The position numbers and the translations under genes are program-made. From Zygnema cylindricum (taxonomy: Eukaryota; Streptophyta; Zygnematophyceae; Zygnematales; Zygnemataceae), in NCBI GenBank assembly GCA_037447655.1, contig JBBHKE010000354.1, positions 248,001-312,000 of the forward strand: a DNA stretch of 64,000 nt, in the 5' to 3' direction. Under the pieces are notes generated by a model. It ran no database searches and was not told where the DNA came from. It worked only from the letters and a program-made list of their open reading frames with translations. Of this stretch, positions 36,903 through 47,554 are shown piece by piece. The stretch's first letter is position 1. Every line of letters begins with the position of its first letter.

Positions 36903-37738
36903 TTTCGATATAAATTGCCGAAGTAATGTGCATTTTTTATTGCCAAACCGAAGTCTTCTGTTGGTCTTGCAAATCGAATTCCATAACTGCTTTTCAGACA
37001 TCTTTAATTTTCCTTATGCTTAGAAATATGTCTTTGGAAAACGTTTTCTCTAGCAAATTTTGGCAGCTTGTTAATTTACGCTTCGAGCAATCTCGTATTT
37101 ATAAATCTTTCTGTTTGAATAACCTTGATGGTCGTCCAAATACTAGAATGCACATGCTACGAGGATTATAGCTTTCAATTTATATAAATTTTTGACGGCC
37201 TACAAATCTGGGAAGAGAGCTGCTGTCCCTAAAAAACATACCTGTATGTATCAGTCAACAGTTTAAAATCCGTGTCCATGTCGAAGCTCCATCCATACTT
37301 CAGAAACCTTCGTGCAGAAAGAAAACGACGGTGTACTACTATGAGATGGATGACCGTCTAACTGGCTGTAGCCGGTCAAATGAGAAAGGGAAAGAGACGG
37401 AGAAAGAGAAAGAGAATATTGCCCTAAGCCTACGATTGAGACCTGCCAATATCCTTTCCGACGCAATGACGCAATGACGCATATGATATTCCGAGCCAGC
37501 TAATAAAAAAATTGTACAGACAGCCGGTGACAGGTGCTGAAGCTATAACTAGAAAGCGCGACCGTTTATTCGTGTGTGGACGCTTCAGATCTCGAGCTGG
37601 TACCGCAAACACGCAAAACAAGCTGTTTTGCTAGGCCGCTTTGCAAAAATCGATTTCATCGTGATTGTGGGCACATGTCAGTAAAACAATAGGTTTTTAC
37701 TACGGCACTGTTTTGTAGCACCATATACTACAGTAAAG
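36903..37738. promoter_or_regulatory. Upstream region of the COBRA-like gene
   Basis: No gene seen. It presumably holds the promoter of the minus-strand COBRA-like gene, but I could not identify a TATA box or start site with confidence. A purine-rich run (GGAAAGAGACGGAGAAAG) lies at 37386-37412. Confidence 0.35.
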
Positions 37739-37740
37739 TA

Positions 37741-38278
37741 CACCGCCAATCGTTATTAGCGTGTAAGTTTTTTTAGCGTATAAAAATAATTACTGTGGTG
37801 TACGCTATTTAAGAATTTGAAAATTTTGGAAAAAATCATACATTCTAATTGTTTGGTTATGGTAATTTGGATCTTTGAAAAAAAAAATGTCGGTCGCAAA
37901 CATGCTTACACTAATATAGGTCCCCGTACAAAATCTGACTAATCGTACACAAATCGTACATTCACACGATCGAAACGCGGCTGTCGGACGAATATGTGCG
38001 AGCGGGATTTTTTACGACCTGGTTTTTTTTCCTTTTTAGAACGCACATTCTCATGCGTCCGCGGTTACTAAAACTAATTTATTGTACTTTTTAACTTAAA
38101 AAGGTACATTTATGTACGGTATGACACTGACCGTACACCACTCTATTTAAGAGACAACGTACTGAAAATAACCCTAAATAGAATAAAGAAAAAAATAGAA
38201 TGAACTACACTAATGGAGAATAAAAAAAAAAAATCGGGACGGAATTAGCGTACACAACGCTAATAACGATTGGCGGTG
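37741..38278. mobile_element. CACCG-type MITE A2, 538 bp
   Basis: Ends CACCGCCAATCGTTATTAGC at both sides, flanked by TA (37739-37740, 38279-38280). It is the full-length inverted counterpart of A1 at 17454-17992. Fifteen bases to the right is a lone terminal repeat (CACCGCAAATCGCTATT, 38293-38309) with no partner. Confidence 0.88.
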
Positions 38279-38330
38279 TACTGTACTACGGTACACCGCA
38301 AATCGCTATTACTGAGTGACGATAACATTT

Positions 38331-40072
38331 GCGTTGTTCACACTTGGAAAAATGGGAAAACGATGTCATATGCGTGGTTCACACTTGGAAAAATGGTAAA
38401 ACGATATCATAAATTTTTGGATCCGTACGCCAAATTTCATAAAATGACAAAAATGCGGCGGTGACGGTTGGGGCGGTTGGTTTCGACCGTTTTGGAGCGT
38501 AGCCGCGGACAAAAGATGCAGTTCTATGCGTCAAAACTCGACAGCTGCGTAAAGCAAACGGCAACTGCCGCCCGCCATCGGACATCATGTTCGGAATGCA
38601 CTTTTTCGTTTTTGAAGAATTTTGAAAACGAAGCGCACGGACGTGAACCGTACAAGAATTTATTCCGTCGCAAACTTATGAACAAACTAGGGGACCAATC
38701 ACATAAAAGAACACGTAATGTCAAAAAAAAAAAAAAACACCGATGGAAAAAAAACAAATAGGGCATGCCCAAAGTTCCTTCACGGTTATTTTCGGTCTGT
38801 ACAAATGCTTGCGTGGCAGTACATTTTGGTTTGGAAGGATTCGTACATATCATGTCCGCAAAGCGTTTCCTTTTTCATACGGGCAAGTGGCTCGAATCAC
38901 GACACGCTAGTTGACGTAGGCTAGCGTCACGTGCTAGTTCACGGCGGACAAAAAAAAATTACCGTTTTCATACCATAGTTCAAAAGTAGGAGTTTTTTGG
39001 TAGGCCTTTTGTAGGCCGCCTTTAGCGTAAGTTGTGTTCCGGGCTTTCCATGTGATCTTCTTTGATCGCTACTTTCATCAGCGACCGTTCGATCGTACGA
39101 ATCTGACGATAGTCCTATCGTAAGTTGTGTTATGGGCTTTGCATGTGATCTTCTTAGATCGTTACTTTCATCAACGACCGTGAGATCGTCCTAATCTGAC
39201 GGTTTGAATAAAAAGTCGCTCAAAACTCACAGAAAAATATTTTTTTGTTCGATTTTTTTTTCAAATTTAGACATGACGTTTAATTCTCTATCGATCCATG
39301 TAAAACTCAACCCTGTTACTCTTTTATTTCATTTTGGGGCCAATACAATATGGGTCTTAAGGCCATATTGTATGTCTTGCATACAATAGGCATATTGTAT
39401 GGGCGTACGGTCACCTACTTTTGAACTATGTTTCATACCATACCGTTTTCCCCTTTTTCAAGTGTGAACCACGCAATAAATTTTGGGATCCGTACGTCAA
39501 ATTTCAGAAAATGACAAAAAACGCGGCGGTGACGGTTGGGGCGGCTGGTTTCGATGTTTTGGAGCGTACCGGAGGACAAAAGATGCAGTTATATGCGTCA
39601 AACTCGACAGCTGCGTACAGCAAACGGCAACTGCCGTCCGCCATCGGACATCATGTTCGGAATGCACTTTTTTGTTTTTGAAGAATTTCGAAAACGAAGC
39701 GCACGGACGTGAACCGTACAGGAATTCATTTCGTTGCAAACTTATGAACAAACTAGGGGACCAATCACATAAGAGAACACGTAATGTCAAAAAAAAAAAA
39801 AAAACAACGATGGAAAAAAAAAAGGTCATGTCCAAAGTTCCTTCGCGGTATTTTTTGGTCTGTACAAACGCTTGCGTGGCAGTACATTCTGGTTTGGAAG
39901 GATTCGTACATATCATGTCCGCAAAGCGTTTCCTTTTTCGTACGGGCAAGTGGCTCGTATCACGACACGCTAGTTGACGTAGGCTAGCGTCACGTGCCAG
40001 TTCACGGCGGACAAAAAAAAAATACCGTTTCCATACCATACCGTTTTCCCCTTTTTCAAGTGTCAACCTTGC
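38331..40072. mobile_element. TIR element with an internal ~565-bp direct duplication
   Basis: Terminal sequences: GTTCACACTTGGAAAAAT on the left (twice, at 38335 and 38375) and the inverted form with CCCTTTTTCAAGTGT on the right (twice, at 39451 and 40050). The body at about 38409-38975 is repeated at 39476-40037 with roughly 92% identity by eye. The two bodies are separated by unique sequence (38985-39420) and one right end. This fits one element inserted into, or unequally recombined with, a second copy. No transposase motif seen. Class unknown. Confidence 0.7.
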
Positions 40073-40938
40073 AATTATATCGGAGCCTCTAAATTACGAC
40101 CCTTCAACCACAAAAATGAGTACAATATATTTATTTTCTACTGCGCTATCACAGGTAGGGCTTAATTAGTGTCCACTATTCTAATTCAAGAGGTATTTAA
40201 ATAGTATTGCATAGAAAATGTGTCAGTTTGTACACTGCTCATTATTTCGTACAAAAATACAACAAAAGTGTAAGGTAACGGTGCCTACACGGGAAAGCGC
40301 ACTCTCATTTGATTCACGATAACAAAGACTTTTGCACCAACAATCAATAATGATATCTGCAAGTTGTTACTACATATGGCCGTACTTCCGTTAATATATA
40401 TGTAAAGCCTGAAATTTGTAGAGTTATAGAAACATATTTTTAAATCTTTGATTTTTGGTAGTGTTGGGTATCGAGGACCTTTTGCCGATATTCGATATTT
40501 ATTGAATTTTAGGTACCCGATAATCGATATATCGCTTCGATATATATCGAAAATAAAAATATCGCGATATATCGCCGATATATCGAGGCACTTAAAAAAA
40601 AATAAAAAAATCACAGGTCTCCAAAGTCACGTGCCTTCGGACAAGGTGACCGCAAAATTTTTGCTGAAAAGAAATACGGTTTTTTCGACCCTCGCCAACC
40701 AGTCTCTCACTGGGTGATTTGCTGCTACCCTAACCTACTGCAGGGTGGAACGCTCACCGAATTTCGTGTGCCACCCGCGGTGTGGACGGTTGAGCACGGC
40801 CACCAAGGTGTTCAGGTGTCACTCACCCGAAAGGGTCCGGGCATCCACGAACGACAACGTAATTTTCAAACCAGGTCCTCAGGTCCTCTTCCCTGTGTGC
40901 AGTAAGTTCAAAATCCCATTGGCCGAGTAATATGACGC
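40073..40938. other. Spacer with a third palindromic TCGATATATCG cluster
   Basis: At 40470-40595 the same pattern as at 15.0 and 15.5 kb appears: ATTCGATATTTATTGAATTT, GATAATCGATATATCG, then CGATATATCG-type palindromes. Otherwise no gene is recognised. Confidence 0.55.
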
Positions 40939-40939
40939 G

Positions 40940-41560
40940 AAATTGGGCGGCAAAGATGTTAGGCGATCGCCACAGAAGGAAAAAATGAAATCGTTCGAAA
41001 GTGGTAGAGTCGATTATGGAAGAACGGCGGGACGGATGGATCTGATTTGCCGGCTATTATAAAGGGTTCTGAATTTTTTTTTTTTTGAGTAACTGCACAC
41101 CAAATTTGGCGCCGGGTACACAAAAAACACGAAAAGAATGACATAACTTCTTAGTGGAAAGCCATGGCCGAAGCTTGTAGAAAGCCGTCGGCGAAAAAGC
41201 ACGAGCTGATTTACACGGAGGATGACAGGAAGTACAGAAATCCTGATGGCGGGGTAAAAGAGCGCCAAATTGAGCGGCAAAGGTGGGAGGAGATTGCCAC
41301 GAAAAGAAAAAAAAAAGAAAACGGCTGAAACGAGCAGAGTCGATTATGGAAAAACGAGATAATGGATGGAATTTAATTTACCATTAATAGAAAGAATTTG
41401 AAAAAAGCTTTCGTTAGAGTACTTGCACGCCATATTTGGCGCCGGACACACGAAGAAAACGACGAAAAACTCTAGCAGGAAGCCATGGCCGAAGCTTCTA
41501 AAAGGCCGCCGGACATAAAATCATCAAACCACCGCAAAAAAAAAAAAAAAAACCACCCAA
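40940..41560 (+). repeat. Two tandem ~328-bp units upstream of the LINE
   Basis: Unit starts at about 40940 and 41268 (AAATTGGGCGGCAAAG, AAATTGAGCGGCAAAG). Both contain AGAGTCGATTATGGAA, TTTGGCGCCGG and AGCCATGGCCGAAGCTT in the same order. They lie directly before the non-LTR retrotransposon ORF, where LINEs may carry promoter monomers. Confidence 0.65.
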
Positions 41561-41591
41561 ACATATAGCGAGAAGCGGGTACTGTTCACCG

Positions 41592-43187
41592 GTGCGGGGC
41601 TTTCAATTCACGGTTTCGGGTTTTTGCTTTTACTTGTTCCCCTTTCGTCTTGCACGGTTGGACGACAACTTTGTGGGCCCGATTTATTTGCGGACCTTCG
41701 ACAAGTTATCTTCAGTTCTTATGACATGTCATAAACGAAGAGCGTCTCGCTCTCCTTCCCCATCCTCTCCAACGCATCCGCGTGTACGGACCATCTCCTC
41801 AGGGTTGTCCCACCCTCTTGAACCGCCTCCTCCACCACCCACCGCCACACCCTCACCCCAACCCTTTAACCCAAACGATCCCCTTGTTCCTGTGCCCTCG
41901 TCCGAATCTGGAGAGCACCATACCCTACCTTTCCCTACACCGCGGTATCGCCCTCCTCATCGGCGAGAGCAACCTCAAGACTTGTCTTTAACCCTCATAT
42001 CCGACCGTCCTCTTCCTCCACCCCCATCGGAGAGCCCTTCTACCCCTCCTCCAACCAACCCACCCTTAGGTTTCCCCCATGTACCAATTTTGTCGTCCCA
42101 TCCCCCCCACACAAACATCATACCTCCCTCTCAAGTCCATATTTCTACAGCCCCTCATTCAACCCATTCTTCTCATCATTCCCCTTCGCCTGTCCACCCT
42201 TCCTCTAGCACCCCTACATCTCGGGTCCCTTGTCCGAGTTGTGGGAAGCCTTACGCTCAAGGTGCGGGTTTAGAGCGACATGTAAAAGCGTGTTCCAAGA
42301 TCGCTCCAACCCCTTCTAATGCACAAGACGATACGAATGCTCCCCCCCTCCAACGCCACCCATCTCACCACGATTGGGATTTTGTCCGAAATCTTAACGT
42401 TATGGGATGTTACCATTTGGGTTACCCCAGATCGCGGCCTTATTCGCGTATTCCTCCTCATCTTCGAGAAATCGTTCAAGCTGCGTTTCGGTTCCCGCTT
42501 GGGCTTTTGGCTGATGATATCAATAATCTTGCTGCATGGCATCTTTTCCTTTTGTTTCCCCTTTAGGTTTTGATTCTACCTCCCCGTGGAGGTGCTAGCG
42601 GGGCACGAGAGACAAGGTCACGCTGCCAACGTTTTCTTCGTGGAGATTGGGAATCAACAAGAACACACAGAACGCGTAATTGGCATTTCTATGATGCCTC
42701 TTTGCCGCCAAGCTCCACTTCCAACTTCTACGGCTCGCATGCGGCGGGCTGTGCACCTTGGTCGATGTGGTGAGCTCTCTCGTGCTGCCTGTGCACTACG
42801 ACCTTACTCAACGTCTCCCACAACAACGACGACTATTGAAGCCCTGCGAGACCTTCATCCTGTGGCACCGGCTGACATTTTATCATTTGTTGATTCATAT
42901 GAACCTTTAAAACCCTTTGACCTTGACCAAGATGCCTTTAGTATAGCTCTAGTTCGGTCCCCTCATCTCTCAGCCGGGGGACCATCGGGGATGGTTTATG
43001 AGCTTTTTCGCGATCTATTCCCTCCAGAAAATCCATCACAAGGTTTTGATTTGTTGTTCAGAGTTGCTTCTGAATTAGCTCGGGGTCTTGTGCCACCTAC
43101 TATAGTCCCACTTCTCGCAGCGGCACGTCTTGCCGCTGTCTCAAAGCTTGCTGGTGGTGTTCAACCGATTGCTGTAGGGGAAGTGTT
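41592..43187 (+). pseudogene. Non-LTR retrotransposon, N-terminal half
   Basis: A proline/serine-rich leader is followed by a C-x2-C-x12-H-x4-C zinc finger (CPSCGKPYAQGAGLERHVKAC, about 42232-42295), a nucleic-acid-binding module of the kind found near the N terminus of site-selective non-LTR elements. Next comes the linker with LREIVQAAFRFPLGLL, then the start of the reverse transcriptase: GGPSGMVYELFRDLFPPE, ARLAAVSKLAGGVQPIAVGE. Frameshifts occur near 42560-42660. At 43188 the reading is cut inside the conserved RPIAxGExxxR motif by a 4.36-kb LTR element; the other half resumes at 47555. It cannot make functional protein. Confidence 0.85.
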
Positions 43188-43192
43188 ATATC

Positions 43193-44369
43193 TGTTGATA
43201 TTTGTGTATTTTCTTGGTCTGTAAATAGGATAGAAAAAGGCAGAGGCAGTTTGCCTGTAACTCCCCTCTCCAAGCCTCCACACTTGTTGTAGTCACTAAA
43301 GGCTGGATACGGAGCTAGAGCCATGGCTGCCTAAGCTCTCTAGAGAAGACATGGGGTAAATTAGGTAGACTTACCAAAAGTTAGTTGACGGACCCAGGAA
43401 TTGATCTTGGTAGCTGCCGTTTGTCAGTCAATCATAGCCGGTAGCTTTCACCGTTTAGTCTAGCGCTAGTATTAAGACATATAAAGTTTGATAATTATTT
43501 AATTAGTTACACGTAGACTTTATCATTTAACTGGAAATATATACGTAGTGCATAGATACAGTTATATAAAGTACGACATACGATACAGTTACGAAATAAA
43601 TACCGCACATTTTGTTTGACATCAAAAAGAATACCGTGCAAGTATTTATGACGGCTACGATTGAAATCCGGATTTGATTGGACGGCTGCGAAGGATGCCG
43701 AGATCGCGGAATAGGATTTTGGCGGTTTGCAATCACCACCACATCGAATGACACGTGGCAAAACCACATTAGATTGCGGCAACTCCGGGGATTACGGAAA
43801 CGAATCCCGATATGACATGTGTCGACATTTTGGCCATGTCGTACGATGGCCGTACAGAAAAGTACACCGGCACCTGTACTTTTCTGTACGACACAGTATT
43901 TTAACTGGTGCCGTATTTCAGTAGATAGAGTTTTAGAGGGGGAATAAGACTTAGAAAATTTTGGGTAGGTAGCTGCCTCTCCTAGAGAGCACCTTGTATA
44001 AATGGCAAACTTTGGCCAGCCATAACTATCAATTTACTTGACCATTTTCAGTGATTCTTTTTGCTGCAAACTCAGGGGAGTCCATACTACACAAAGGTGT
44101 AATCGGTCAGAGTTTTTTCCTACCAGGGTGGCTGCATTTCTAAGGGAAAGTGAAAGTGGGTGAATGTGTCCAAAACTCATATTCTATTTGCATTCTGTGG
44201 TGGAACTGAGCATACAGAAAGTCTTATTTCACAGGGGTGAAGCTATAATGGGTTTGTGATTGTCAAAGGGTCAGTCATTTGGGTTTATATCAACTTGGAG
44301 TTGGCACTATCTAGATAAGCTTCTTTTGAATCTGCGATTTCTGTGAGCAATAGAGCACACAGAGTTTCA
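43193..44369 (+). repeat. 5' LTR of the non-autonomous copia, 1,177 bp
   Basis: Starts TGTTGATATTTGTG, ends ACACAGAGTTTCA. The codon at 44350-44352 near its end is ATA, where the 3' LTR and the LTR piece at 53204 have ATG in the same frame as gag. Confidence 0.9.
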
Positions 44370-44384
44370 GGTTATGGGCCCACC
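44370..44384 (+). other. Primer-binding site, perfect
   Basis: GGTTATGGGCCCACC directly after the LTR. It is complementary to the anticodon arm of plant-type initiator tRNA-Met; here even the sixteenth base (A) fits. Also readable as gag codons for V-M-G-P. Confidence 0.85.
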
Positions 44385-45442
44385 ATCTAGGGTGCCTATG
44401 TTCGATGGAACAGACTTCCTTATTGGGAGTTTACTATGGAGGGATTTCTTTTCGAGAAGCACTTATGGTGAATTGTTTCGGGACAAGTGAGATGTCCACC
44501 ACCTGGCTTTGGAGGAGCTTACTATGGAGAATCAGCTGAGGCTGCACAAAATATCAACCGGAGTTCAAATGCAACGGAAGGTGAAGGGAAAAACCGTATG
44601 TGGATGGGGAAAAATGGGAGAAGGGAAAAGGAACACCGATGGTGAGGGGAGCTAAGCTCTCGACTATGGTTCCATTTGTAGGGATTAAAACTGAAGAAAA
44701 TGACAGAAAAATATGGGAATACAAAAACACTATAGCAAAGCATCTCATACTTAGAAACGTGTATAAGTCCATAGCTATCACTCATATAAACTTAATGAAG
44801 TCTTCAAAGATATGGGAAGCACTTAGTCAGATTTATAAGAGTAAGTCTATTCAGAGGCAGCAATTAGTAAACCAAGAAATAGATGCCTATGATTATAAAG
44901 CCGGTTGCATGATAGAGTTTTGCAATGATATTGCTGCGCTATATGTTGAGCTTGCTAGTGCGGGATATGTAGAATCTGAGGAGAGGAAGATTAATACACT
45001 ACTGATGTAACTCCCAGATGAGTACGAAAACATCATTTATCGTATGCAGGCAATGGATGGCTCCTCATGGACTTGGAGCTTTACCATGGGGATAATTCTT
45101 GTGAGGGAAAGCACTTTGGAGCTTCGTAGGGGAAGTGACAGGGTGAATGCATTTATAGCTGGCGGTGATTGGCGGAAGCGTGATGAGAGGAACGACGATG
45201 ATTGGCGGAAGCGTGATGAGAGGAACGGTGGTGACGAGCGAAAGCGTGATGAGGGGAAAAAAGACAAAGGTAAACCTTATCGGAACTTTGGTGGAAAGAG
45301 AGGGAGAAGAAAAAAAAGTGGATCTTCGAAAAAAGGGGTTTGCTTCTTTTGTAGGGAACCGGTTCACTATATGGAGGAATGCCCTTGTTTGGAAAAACTT
45401 AGAAGTTGGAATGTGGATGAAAGAAGAGGAGAAAGAGGATGA
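44370..45442 (+). pseudogene. gag of the non-autonomous copia, broken
   Basis: The Gag N terminus (VMGPPSRVPMFDGTDF) follows the primer site, then the frame shifts. A recognisable stretch at 44600-45007 has WEYKNTIAKHLIL and the YDYKAGCMIEFCNDIAALY region. It ends in a TAA at 45008-45010, where relatives read a sense codon between L-L-M and P-D-E-Y/F. The frame then continues to 45442 with repeated W-R-K-R-D-E-R-N units and a complete CCHC zinc knuckle (CFFCREPVHYMEEC), the RNA-packaging module. Confidence 0.85.
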
Positions 45443-46358
45443 AGATATTTTAGAGCTTCTTCGGATCAGTAGTATGGGGAAGAGAGAAAAAAACACAGAA
45501 ATTTCACGAAAGCAACAATGTGCTTTTGGAGGTATAAGGGAAGTAAAGAGAGAGGAGGTACTTGAGGATGTCGAGGAGTGTAGAGTGTATGACTTAGAAA
45601 TGAGAAAGTCAAATCTAGGATCCATAAGTGAAAACGGGAAAGATGAAATTAATGACGATAATTTTATAGATAATAGGGAAACAGAAAACTGGTCGGAAAG
45701 GGAGACTTCAACGGATTTTGAGGAAAGGGGAGAAGTGAAACTCGAAGAGGTTTTAAATGATAGGGGAGAAGAGAAATATTTGATTAAAGGTTTAGGGGAG
45801 AAGAAATATTTATTGGGAATTAAAATAGAAAGTGATAGTGGAAAGAATTCCATGGGAGAGAGTGAGGGAAGTTCAGAAAATGGGGTAGTTATCATGGATA
45901 AAAATATGAGTACGGAAGATGTAGATCTTATGAGGAACTTAGTGGGGACTAGTGTTTTTTGGGAATATTTGGAGGTGGATGGATTTGACGTCACTACTTG
46001 GTGTGATGTCGCTTGTGAAGATGTGCTTGTAAAAGGGTTATCATCCGGGTATATGTTGCAGATTGGAGATGGGGCTGGCTGTTTCGATTGCAAGAGAGAA
46101 ATCGGGTTGTGTGTGGATGAAAAAGTGATGAGGTGGATAAAATCTTTGCTCGGGGTTATGAAAATTGGGATGCTTGATAAAATATGTGATCATCAAGATC
46201 GAATGTTTATTTCAGCTCATCTAATGGACCTTTTAAAATGTGAGGGTATTGTCATAAAGGTTTATAAAAGGAAAAGGAAAAAGGAAAAGAAAAGAAAAAA
46301 TTGGGAGGGAGTATTTTGGTTTTTTTTGTGTGTGGGAGTTGAAAGGAAAATAGACTAG
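45165..46358 (+). pseudogene. Open remnant joining gag tail to RNase H traces
   Basis: A 397-codon open frame. It overlaps the zinc knuckle in another frame, then continues the gag end (ISRKQQCAFGG, compare RQKCAFSG in Copia-B). Next it jumps to a trace of the RT end (GLGEKKYLLGIKIESDS) and diverged RNase H (TTWCDVACED, GYMLQIGDGAG). Protease, integrase and the RT core are deleted. The open frame may survive largely because the strand is purine-rich; I do not claim a functional protein. Confidence 0.7.
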
Positions 46359-46359
46359 A

Positions 46360-46371
46360 AAATAAGGGGAG
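46360..46371 (+). other. Polypurine tract
   Basis: AAATAAGGGGAG immediately before the 3' LTR start (TGTTGATATT), the expected plus-strand primer. Confidence 0.85.
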
Positions 46372-47549
46372 TGTTGATATTTGTGTATTTTCTAGGTCTG
46401 TAAATAGGATAGACAAAGGCAAAGGAAGTCTGCCTCTAACTCCCCTCTCCAAGCCCCCACACTTGTTGTAGTCACTGAAGGCTGGATAGGGAGCTAGAGC
46501 CATGGATGCCTAATCTCTCTAGAGAAGACAAGGGGTAAATTAGGTAGACTTACCAAAAGTTAGTTGACGGACCCAGGAATTGATCCTGGTACCTACCGTC
46601 TATCAATCAATCATAGCCAGTAGCTTTAACCATTTAGTCTGGCGCTAGTATTAAGACATATAAGGTTTGATAATTATTTAATTAGTTACACGTAGACTTT
46701 ATCATTTACCTGGAAATATATACGTAGTGCATAGATACAGTTATATAAAGTACGACGTACGATACAGTTACGAAATAAACACCGCGCATTTTGTTTGACA
46801 TCAAAAAGAATACCGCGCAAGTATTTATGACGGCTACGATTGAAATCCGGATTTGATCAGACGGCCGCAAAGGATGCCGAGATCGCGGAATAGGATTTTG
46901 GCGGTTTGCGATCACCACCACATCGAATGACACGTGGCAAAACCACATTAGATTGCGGCAACTCCAGGGATTACAGAAACGAATCCTGATATGACATGTG
47001 TCGACATTTTGGCCATGTCGTACAATGGCCGTACAGAAAGTACACCGGCACCTGTACTTTTCTGTACGACACAGTATTTTAATTGGTGCCGTACTTCAGT
47101 AGATAGAGTTTTAGAGAGGGAATAGGACTTAGAAAATTTTGGGTAGGTAGTTGCCTCTCCCAGAGAGCACCTTGTATAAATGGCAAACTTTGGCCAGCCA
47201 TAACTATCAATTTACTTGACCATTTTCAGTGATTCCTTTTGCTGCGGACTCAACGGAGTCCATGCTACACAGGGGTGTAGTCGGTCAGAGTTTTTGCCTG
47301 CCAAGGTGGCTACATTTCTAAGGGAAAGTCAAAGTGGGTGAATGTGTCTAAAACTTATATTCTAACTTTGCATTCTGTGGTGGAACTGAGTACACAGAAA
47401 GTCTTATTTCACAGGGGTGAAGCTATAATGGGTTTGTGATTGTCAAGGGGTCAGTCATTTGGGTTTATATCAACTTGGAGTCGGCACTATCTAGATAAGC
47501 TTCTTTTGGATCTGCGATTTCTATGGGCAATGGAGCACACAGAGTTTCA
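46372..47549 (+). repeat. 3' LTR of the non-autonomous copia, 1,178 bp
   Basis: Same ends as the 5' LTR. It keeps ATG at 47530-47532 where the 5' copy has ATA. Confidence 0.9.
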
Positions 47550-47554
47550 ATATC

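Larger units (their letters stand above)
43193..47549 (+). mobile_element. Complete LTR element lacking most of pol (non-autonomous copia)
   Basis: A full insertion with a perfect 5-bp duplication ATATC (43188-43192 and 47550-47554), two long LTRs, a perfect primer-binding site, gag sequence and a polypurine tract, in 4,357 bp. Protease, integrase and almost all reverse transcriptase are missing; only traces of the RT end and RNase H remain. It therefore depended on enzymes from a relative such as Copia-B or N. LTR divergence of roughly 5% by eye suggests an old insertion. It interrupts the LINE RT gene exactly between E-V-L-Y and R-L-V. Confidence 0.9.

Noticed and set aside
39497-40066. 189-codon minus-strand frame in the duplicated TIR element
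   Set aside because: The matching frame in the other copy (38524-38853) is shorter and out of step around the poly-A runs; no transposase motif, so not called as a gene.
44370-44384. Primer site interpreted as a tRNA gene fragment
   Set aside because: No tRNA arms surround it, and its position next to every LTR explains it as a primer-binding site.
44522-46093. Long minus-strand frames (e.g. 342 codons, 45065-46093) rich in Ser/Phe/Pro
   Set aside because: They are the reverse of purine-rich gag/pol remnant sequence and show no family motif.
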